A stretch of 64,000 nt of DNA. Origin: Dactylonectria macrodidyma (taxonomy: Eukaryota > Ascomycota > Sordariomycetes > Hypocreales > Nectriaceae). The position numbers were made by a program, and so were the translations under genes. Where the stretch lies: the NCBI GenBank assembly GCA_020744425.1, contig JAGMUV010000009.1, positions 1,550,001 to 1,614,000 of the forward strand. Direction: 5' to 3'. Within the stretch, counting starts at the first letter, position 1, and every line of letters begins with the position of its first letter. A model generated the notes under the pieces. It was not told the origin of the DNA. It searched no databases and saw only the letters and a list, made by a program, of their open reading frames with translations. Shown here one piece after another: positions 57,866 to 64,000 of this stretch.

Positions 57866-57910
57866 ATGACTGCCGTGTCCGACGGCGCCTCCAACAAGAG
57901 CCTTCTGTGA
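57866..57910 (+). promoter_or_regulatory. upstream open frame (14 codons) in the RING/Lon leader
   Basis: A short frame (MTAVSDGASNKSLL, then TGA) starts at CAACCATGAC, a good fungal start context, 262 bases ahead of the main ATG at 58128. If it is in the transcript it could lower translation of the main gene. It could instead be a first exon, but no donor is seen within it. Confidence 0.4.
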
Positions 57911-58127
57911 ACCGGGACCGCCGCCCAATCCACTACCAGGTCTTGCTCCCTGGACTCTACAATCCTTATCTAGATGCGTTCTCGCGGCCCTCTCTGCCCC
58001 GCTCTAACGTCACCGCCGAGTTGTCGTATGGATTCGAGCGCATCGTGAGAGACCTCCTGCCGCTTTCAACTTGTCCGACCAACCGACAGACCGATCGAAC
58101 TCGACACCCGCCATTCGTTGATCCCTC

Positions 58128-59855
58128 ATGGCGCCCCACGCCCAGCCAATGGCGCCAGCGACGAGGCCGCCCGATCCTCCCGATCCTCGCGAGCCGTCGC
58201 AAGGCCAGGACGATGACACAGATGCAAATTCCGATACAGATCCGGATCAACCCACAGCCCTTCCCGCCCCGACGCCTATTCTGCCTCGCGATCTCGTCCG
58301 CCTCTTCCAATGTCAAATATGCTCGCTTCCGCTGCGCGAGCCCGTCTGCCTCCCATGCGGTAAAAGCATGTGCAGGCGGTGCTTGCCGCAAACACACTTA
58401 CGTACAAACATATCCTATCCCGACCTTCCTGGCCGCCTCGAGGGCTTTCGGTGCCCATTCCCAGACTGCGGCAAGGAGCATGCTGTCGAGGACTGCGCCG
58501 TAGATGTCATCCTTAATAAGGTCTCGCAGCAGCTCAAAGAGGAAATTGACCTGCGAAGGAGCTTGGCTGCCACTGCCGGTGTCTTCACTCGTATTTATAT
58601 GCAGGATCCCTGGGCGATCGCTGGCGTTGCGTCCTTGAGAGACGAAGATGGCAGCTCGCAGGTGTTTGATGGTGGCAAGATTGTTGCCACTTATACACTC
58701 GCCGAGGACGGGGATCTCAAATACCAGGCCGACATCTCGTATCAAGGGGCCCGGAGCCTATCCGACGGAGAAGACGACATAATTAACGACGAACATATTG
58801 CTGCCAAAGCCCAAGAGATGACCAGGGCTGAGATGGATTGTCAGGTGTGCTACGCTCTCTTTTGCGACCCATTCACAACTGCATGCGGCCACACCTTTTG
58901 TCGGTCCTGCCTCCATCGCGTCCTTGACCATTCCCGCTACTGTCCCATATGCCGCCGCCAACTCGCCATTAATCCACTTCTCAATCACACTTCCTGTCCA
59001 TCCAATCAAACGCTAAATCAAATAATCAACTCATTCTGGTCCGACGATGCAAAGGCTCGTAAAGAGGCTGTCGCAGCCGAGAGCGCGAGCCAGCTGGAGG
59101 ACCTCAACTTCCCACTCTTCGTCTGCACTCTTGCATTTCCTCGCATGCCGACTTTCCTACACGTCTTCGAACCTCGATACCGTCTCCTAATTCGAAGAGC
59201 GTTAGAAGGAGACCGTACTTTTGGCATGGTTCTGCCAAGACTATCCATGGTTCACGGCCAGACCGAATTCCTTGAGCTAGGGACCATGCTGCGCATTGTG
59301 AATGTGCAGTACTATCCCGATGGTCGGAGTTTAATCGAAACTATTGGCGTGTCCCGGTTCCGAGTCCTTCGTCATGGCTACCTCGACGGCTACATTGTGG
59401 GAAAGGTTGAGCGGGTCGATGATGTAAGTCTCGAAGAGGAGGAATCTATGGAAGCAGCTGAGGCTGTGCCACAAACTACTTCCGAGCGGCCTATCATCGA
59501 TGACGGCAACCAGGCCGAAGAATCATCAGAACCACACCCTGAACATCCCCCTGAACATCCCCCTGCTCCAATCACATCAGCAGATATCGAAACCATGTCG
59601 ACACAGAGCCTCATGGAATTCACCACTTCTTTCGTCACCCGCATGCGCGCCCAAGGCGTCCCTTGGCTGACGGAGCGCCTTCTCTCCATATACGGTGAGC
59701 ATCCAAACGATGCCGCCATATTTCCCTGGTGGTTCGCTAGCATGCTTCCCGTGAAGGACTTGGAGAAGTATCGCCTCCTTGGTACCTCGAGCGTCCGCGA
59801 ACGTCTCAAGATTTGCTGCTCATGGATCATCGAGTGGGAAGCGTCACGATGGTGA
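58128..59855 (+). CDS. double-RING plus Lon N-terminal domain protein (LONRF-like)
   Basis: A single exon of 575 residues. A disordered Pro/Asp-rich start is followed by a first RING-like finger (FQCQICSLPLREPVCLPCGKSMCRRCL, with FRCPFPDCGKEH after it, about 61-118). A second, classic C3HC4 RING sits at about 239-276 (CQVCYALFCDPFTTACGHTFCRSCL, YCPICRR). The Lon substrate-binding domain follows from about 330 (FPLFVCTLAFPRMPTFLHVFEPRYRLLIRRAL, RTFGMVLP, GTMLRIVNV). There is no ATPase or protease part. The layout is that of animal LONRF ubiquitin ligases; E3 activity is inferred. An acidic, Pro/Glu/His-rich insert splits the Lon domain (HPEHPPEHPPAP). Confidence 0.92.
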   Translation: MAPHAQPMAPATRPPDPPDPREPSQGQDDDTDANSDTDPDQPTALPAPTPILPRDLVRLFQCQICSLPLREPVCLPCGKSMCRRCLPQTHLRTNISYPDLPGRLEGFRCPFPDCGKEHAVEDCAVDVILNKVSQQLKEEIDLRRSLAATAGVFTRIYMQDPWAIAGVASLRDEDGSSQVFDGGKIVATYTLAEDGDLKYQADISYQGARSLSDGEDDIINDEHIAAKAQEMTRAEMDCQVCYALFCDPFTTACGHTFCRSCLHRVLDHSRYCPICRRQLAINPLLNHTSCPSNQTLNQIINSFWSDDAKARKEAVAAESASQLEDLNFPLFVCTLAFPRMPTFLHVFEPRYRLLIRRALEGDRTFGMVLPRLSMVHGQTEFLELGTMLRIVNVQYYPDGRSLIETIGVSRFRVLRHGYLDGYIVGKVERVDDVSLEEEESMEAAEAVPQTTSERPIIDDGNQAEESSEPHPEHPPEHPPAPITSADIETMSTQSLMEFTTSFVTRMRAQGVPWLTERLLSIYGEHPNDAAIFPWWFASMLPVKDLEKYRLLGTSSVRERLKICCSWIIEWEASRW

Positions 59856-60350
59856 GTCAACAACGAACAAATCTATTTTCACCCTGCTTCTTCCGTCCGC
59901 ATTCATACAACTCGTCAAGATGCCTATCCATCACCGATGCTACATTCGCCGTTTGTGCCATTGTCGCTGTCCTCGATGAGAGAGCCCAGGCTAAAACGAT
60001 GTCTTCCATCAGGATGGAGCTGATGAGCAGCCGACCAGGTCTCTCCGCGACTGCACAATCCTCTAGCTGATTGTGTTACTTATTTGTGTCTCTAAAAGAG
60101 CTCTCTTACATGCTGATTTTCTCGCTTTACATGTTAGCTTTTGCATCAAGAACCCGGAATGAGCGCCGACCATTGAGACAGGCTCGCATTTGCTTTTTTT
60201 GCATAAAGAAAAAAAGGGTTTCTGTTTAGCAACTCTGGAAGGGAAGGGAATTGGGCCATGACTGCATCTAGTACTTTATTCTTGCTGATACCACTTTGTC
60301 ATACATTCTAGACATGTCCCATGACATTACGAAGAGTATATCGCAATCAA
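59856..60350. other. intergenic between convergent genes
   Basis: No gene seen. A strong GTGAGT donor overlaps the RING/Lon stop codon, and a matching AG at 59920 suggests a 3' UTR intron. Confidence 0.4.
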
Positions 60351-62780
60351 CTACCACACACCACCACCAGTGTCAGCTGCTGCAGATAGGTCCGCCCACG
60401 GATGAGCCACTGCCGGGGTAGTCAAAGGGTTATCCACCCAGCTCCCAGGCATGACATTGTTTGCTTGTGAAAATCCGCCCTTGTCATCCTCGGACTTCTT
60501 GACGTTCCATTCGTTATCATTGTTGCCTTTCTCTTCGCCCTGATTTCGGGAGTCATTCCAGTCGTCTGGGGTGTATTTTGTCTGCATGTGTGTATCCTCT
60601 CCCCAGTGATCGCCTTTCTTTTGCACCGTGTCGTTGCTTCTGTGAGAATTCTTGGCCGAGCCCTCCCAGGCGTCCTGACCCTGCTGGCTGTTGTTTGTCT
60701 GGCCCCAGTCGTTATCCTTTGAATTGTCGCCCCAGCCGCCTTGCCGCGAGGCAGCCCCATCGTTGTTTGACCAACCTTGGTTAGAAGGTAGTCGGCCGTC
60801 CTCTTTGCCAGACTTTCGTGTCTCTTTCGACGCTTGGCGATGGCTATTTCCATAAACACTAAACTGGGACTTGGCTCTTTTCGGAAGGTAAGGATTCTGT
60901 TGCTCCTGGGACATGTTAGCAACCGCAATAATGCATGGTCGTGTAAATTCTACCTCAGGCCCGACGTTATTGACACCATCCTTATCTTTGTCCTTGCTTG
61001 GCGGAGTGCCCCCAGCACCGCCAGACATCATATATGTTTCGCCTCCGCCTTGCACCCAATGGCCATACGGTTGATTGACCTGGTTACCAGCAAATACTGG
61101 CGGGACACCTGGAAGCATGCCAGCGGGAGGCACCGGAGCATTCCATGGCCCAGTAGGTACGCCTTGCGTGATAGGAACCTGGTTGTAGCCGTATCCCTGA
61201 AGTGGAGGCGGGGGCGGGTGCTGAGGTTGTTGCCGATTATTGAATCCGTAGTAGTAGGGGTTCTGAGTAGGGTGAGGTACTCCCATTGGAAGGGGCCGAT
61301 CGCTGAGATTTCGGCTGGGGTACAACGCATTGCCGTGATGATTCCCATAGACGGGTCCGTAGTAGACGCGAACAATATTGTTTGCTTGGTCAAAGTATGC
61401 GTTAGGGGCCGGGTCTTCGGGTGTCTCGACAACTCGTTCCGTCTGAACTACCTCGGCTCGAATAGGTTCAATGAGATTGGGACGCCGAAGATGCGGTGAC
61501 GGAAACGCCTCTGGGTAGTTTCCATTTCGATGCCCATCCCTGTTTTTTGACGTTTTGGAAAGGTCTTTCTCTGACTCTTCAATCTTCTTCCCCTTTCTGT
61601 GCTTGCTCTTTTCACGTCTTGGGGACGTTTCCTCTTCATCTTCGACTTGGTCTCTGGTCTCACTCTTGGCTTTCTTCTTCTGTTTGTTGTTTTGCTTTTC
61701 CTGTTTCTTCTTGCCTCTGCCAGATTTAACCGTATCCTTCTTTTTGATAGGTTCGATGTCCTCGTCGGTTTCCTTAGCTGACTCCGTTGTCTCGTCATCA
61801 GTCTCAGACTGTTTGCTGCCCCTCTCGGAGGGGTTGGCAAGTTTGGCGGGCTTAGCAGACTTGGAGAGCTTATTATCTTTGGAGAAAGTGTCGGGTTCAG
61901 ATCCAGAAGTCTCAACCTCGGTGGTTGACTCTTCATTCTTAGTACTTCCCTTTAAGTTTGCGGACTTGTTTTTGGTTTGCCCTTTGGTAGACTTCTCAGA
62001 CTTTGATCCCAATGCCTGTTCATCAGTGGCGGACTTCTTGCCGCCATTCTTTTTCCCGTTGTCTGGAGTTTGTTTCTTGCTTTTCGAAGGTGGGACATCA
62101 GACTCAGACTCAGAGATCTCGGTGCTGTTGTTGTCGCTCGACTCTTTGGCACATTTCTTGCATCGTTTGCCTAGCCACTGTCTCCCATTCGCGCAGCGCT
62201 GGCATTTACAAGTGGGATGCGGATTAGGGTCGTATTCGATTTCGGTGTCATCGCTAGAGAGATTTTGCTTTGTTTGTTGCTTCTTGCCTTTGAGAGCAGG
62301 CTTGGACGTGTTGTTAGAGCTCTCAACCTCCGAATCGCTAACCTGACTGGGACTGGAGTCAGAAGTCTCAACTGGATCCGTACGAGGTCTCGACTTCTTC
62401 AACGCCGACTTCTTGGGTGCATCTTTGGCGTTGTCTTCGAAGCGAACCTTTTTGACAGCTGAGTCTGGGTTGTCGGATGCAGTATCGTCAGATGCGGGAT
62501 TGTCGGGTGTAGGGTTATTGGACGTGTGATTATCAGCCGCCGACGACCTGGCGTGGTTGAAGCCAACGTTGTTGTGAGCACGGTTGGTGCGCCCTGTTCT
62601 GGGATAGGTGATCTTGAGAGTGTCTTCTTCAGATTCGTCGTCCGTGGTGACCTCAATTTTGACCACATCTCGGCGCCTGGGCCTCTTCTGCTCTGGAATT
62701 GGCCCAAGAATGGATGGGATCGTGGTGCCGATTGCCCATTCGCAGAAATGCGAAGGGCCTGTAGCCTTACCGCGGGCCAT
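60351..62780 (-). CDS. disordered Ser/Lys-rich protein with CxC zinc-like knot and Trp-rich tail
   Basis: A frame of 809 codons with a likely 48-base intron inside (60953-60906; GTAGAA...GCTAAC...CCCAG), so 793 residues when spliced. The start MARGKATGPSHFCEWAIG leads into long Ser/Asp/Lys/Glu-rich disorder with many acidic-serine motifs (CK2-like) and Lys clusters. A short Cys motif, CKCQRCANGRQWLGKRCKKC near residue 193-212, may bind zinc. A Pro/Gln/Gly/Tyr-rich region follows (about 440-600), then QQNPYLPKRAKSQFSVYG. The last 140 residues hold ten Trp spaced 9-23 apart in Gly/Asn/Asp/Ser-rich sequence. I recognise no named family. The tail resembles Argonaute-binding GW/WG regions; this is inference. 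Confidence 0.78.
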   Translation of the reverse strand: MARGKATGPSHFCEWAIGTTIPSILGPIPEQKRPRRRDVVKIEVTTDDESEEDTLKITYPRTGRTNRAHNNVGFNHARSSAADNHTSNNPTPDNPASDDTASDNPDSAVKKVRFEDNAKDAPKKSALKKSRPRTDPVETSDSSPSQVSDSEVESSNNTSKPALKGKKQQTKQNLSSDDTEIEYDPNPHPTCKCQRCANGRQWLGKRCKKCAKESSDNNSTEISESESDVPPSKSKKQTPDNGKKNGGKKSATDEQALGSKSEKSTKGQTKNKSANLKGSTKNEESTTEVETSGSEPDTFSKDNKLSKSAKPAKLANPSERGSKQSETDDETTESAKETDEDIEPIKKKDTVKSGRGKKKQEKQNNKQKKKAKSETRDQVEDEEETSPRREKSKHRKGKKIEESEKDLSKTSKNRDGHRNGNYPEAFPSPHLRRPNLIEPIRAEVVQTERVVETPEDPAPNAYFDQANNIVRVYYGPVYGNHHGNALYPSRNLSDRPLPMGVPHPTQNPYYYGFNNRQQPQHPPPPPLQGYGYNQVPITQGVPTGPWNAPVPPAGMLPGVPPVFAGNQVNQPYGHWVQGGGETYMMSGGAGGTPPSKDKDKDGVNNVGPEVEFTRPCIIAVANMSQEQQNPYLPKRAKSQFSVYGNSHRQASKETRKSGKEDGRLPSNQGWSNNDGAASRQGGWGDNSKDNDWGQTNNSQQGQDAWEGSAKNSHRSNDTVQKKGDHWGEDTHMQTKYTPDDWNDSRNQGEEKGNNDNEWNVKKSEDDKGGFSQANNVMPGSWVDNPLTTPAVAHPWADLSAAADTGGGVW

Positions 62781-63338
62781 TTTTACAAATGAGTTTCGGT
62801 CCGTCGGAAGCTATGGTGTCAAAAGATTCATGTCTTGAAATGAAGTGGTGAGAGATTGGGCTGGTGTGCCAGCTGCAAGTTTTGGTCTGTGGTGGTGGGT
62901 GCCGAGAAGGTGAGAACAAGGCGAGGTGAAGTGAGCAAAGGTCAGGGAGGATGAAAGGCAGCCTATCGATGCTCATTCCACGACCAGTTTGCAAACACAA
63001 GCCGGGAAGTCTTGCTAATTGGTACAAAAAACGACTGGCAGCATCAAAAGTGTGCTAAAGTGGAAAGTTATTGCAAAAGAAGCAAGCTGCTGAGTCACGG
63101 GAAATCGGACAATAATTTATGGAGGTAGGTAAACAACCTAGGAAACATGGCAGGGACGAAACGATGGTAAATTTGCTTCCTTCCGATTTGGAACACAACA
63201 ACACTGAAGAAAGACGCCATCATAAAACCCATTCTTCATAAGCATCTACCACAAGCACCACCACAAGCAGCAACCACACGAATGCTCATGCATCGCCTCG
63301 ATGCGACCCCTCGCAACCGACCATCATGATATGGGTCC
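62781..63338. other. intergenic, upstream of the Trp-rich gene
   Basis: No gene seen. It holds the promoter of the gene starting at 62780 and the 3' flank of the dephospho-CoA kinase gene. Confidence 0.45.
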
Positions 63339-64000
63339 TCACAGCTTCCCCTTGAGATCCTGGCTCTGGGCTTCCCATCGCTTGTTAATCTGAACATTTT
63401 GGTAAAACCGCCACGCCGTCACCAAAACTGCCAGCGGTGGGCATCCCAGAAGTGCCCACGACCACCAGTCGGGATGCTCTCGCCGCATCTGAGCGAGAGC
63501 CGCCTTCAGCTGCTCGGCCAGCTCCTCGCGCGTACCGTCGTTCCATAGCACCGCACCCTTGCCCGCGCCTCGCTCCTCGGCCCTGCGCGCCTTCTCCCGC
63601 ACGTCCGTCTGGCTGCGCACGCGGTTCTCTGCGTCCTCGGCGCTCAAGTGCGGGTCTCGTGCGCGCAGCCGCTGCATCTGGATCGCCGGATCTCGTACGC
63701 CCACCACCACCGACACGCCGCAGAATCGGTCCAGCCCGCTCTCAAACAGCAGCGGGATATCGAGCACCACCGCCCAGTGGCCCCTCAGGTAGCAGCCGGC
63801 GACCTTCCTGAACATCTCCCATCGCACTGCCGGGTGCACAATGCCGTTGAGCACCTGTCGGTCCTTCTTGCGTTCCTCGCTGTCTCCAAAGATACGCCTG
63901 CCCAGCGCTGGTCGGTTTAGAGGCCTGCCCTTGCCGTTGGGGCCGTTTTCGGGCATGGTCTCTGATGCGTCCACGAGGAGGTCGGGCGTCGTGGGGCCAA
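63339..64000 (-). CDS. CAB5: dephospho-CoA kinase, C-terminal part (cut by window end)
   Basis: The last 219 or so residues; the N-terminus with the Walker A loop lies beyond 64000. It phosphorylates dephospho-CoA, the last step of CoA synthesis. Visible blocks are TPDLLVDASE, GRPLNRPALGRRIFGDSEERKKD, LNGIVHPAVRWEMF, HWAVVLDIPLLFESGLD, VVVGVRDPAIQMQRLRARD and LSAEDAENRVRSQ, all typical of CoaE/Cab5 (nucleoside-kinase fold with LID). The C-terminus adds a membrane helix (about WWSWALLGCPPLAVLVTAW) and the end NKRWEAQSQDLKGKL, as in fungal Cab5. No intron is seen in this part. Confidence 0.93.
   Translation of the reverse strand, partial: GPTTPDLLVDASETMPENGPNGKGRPLNRPALGRRIFGDSEERKKDRQVLNGIVHPAVRWEMFRKVAGCYLRGHWAVVLDIPLLFESGLDRFCGVSVVVGVRDPAIQMQRLRARDPHLSAEDAENRVRSQTDVREKARRAEERGAGKGAVLWNDGTREELAEQLKAALAQMRREHPDWWSWALLGCPPLAVLVTAWRFYQNVQINKRWEAQSQDLKGKL

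Noticed and set aside
61555..62346. 263-codon plus-strand frame rich in Leu, Phe, Ser
   Set aside because: It is the antisense of the Lys/Ser/Asp-rich disordered protein, which explains the false membrane-like composition.
1..64000. CRISPR arrays, bacterial operons, insertion sequences or viral genes
   Set aside because: None seen; gene structure and splice signals throughout are fungal nuclear.

Overview
The window is nuclear DNA of a filamentous ascomycete (Pezizomycotina, most likely a sordariomycete). The sequence shows short introns of about 48 to 160 bases with GTRNGT-like donors, CTAAC/CTGAC branch sites and YAG acceptors, fungus-only protein families (sphingolipid C9-methyltransferase, Zn2Cys6 regulator, HeLo domain, GH5 exo-beta-1,3-glucanase), long disordered tails, and no operons. 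The species assignment is inference; no rRNA or tRNA gene was found.

Layout. 1-14 kb is gene-poor: a small GPI-anchored Ser/Thr-rich wall protein (748-1317, +) and a three-exon, cysteine-free secreted protein (10563-11231, -) in otherwise non-coding DNA that holds a perfect-register 13-bp minisatellite and other simple repeats. 14-31 kb is dense and rich in lipid, membrane and wall functions: sphingolipid C9-methyltransferase (+), an Htd2-like hydroxyacyl-thioester dehydratase (+), the GPI ethanolamine-phosphate transferase Gpi13 (-), a cytochrome b561-type membrane protein with a long disordered tail (-), a secreted GH5 exo-1,3-glucanase (+), and an ABCG half-transporter (-). 31-41 kb holds one Zn2Cys6 regulator (-) flanked by long non-coding stretches. 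40.5-50.5 kb holds a HeLo-domain pseudokinase (+), a tiny CYSTM protein (-), an Ark/Prk-type actin-regulating kinase (+) and the ribosome-assembly WD40 protein Mak11 (+). 52.8-64 kb holds an INSIG-domain protein (+), a 152-aa protein of unknown function (-), a double-RING/Lon-N protein (+), a disordered Trp-rich protein (-) and the C-terminal part of dephospho-CoA kinase (-), cut by the window end.

The genes mostly act separately, as is normal for a fungal chromosome. A loose theme is membrane and wall biogenesis: C9-methylated glucosylceramide, GPI anchors, beta-1,3-glucan trimming, GPI wall protein, INSIG sterol sensing and CoA synthesis.

The most interesting items are the HeLo-pseudokinase, which has the general layout of the animal necroptosis executioner MLKL (helical killer domain plus dead kinase); the Trp-rich tail of the 60.4-62.8 kb protein, which looks like an Argonaute-hook (GW/WG) region; two predicted GC-AG introns; a MITE-like inverted repeat at 25.7 kb; and two small genes recovered only by joining exons (CYSTM, 72 aa; secreted protein, 174 aa). 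All exon joins were made by eye from splice signals and reading frame and have not been tested against RNA.
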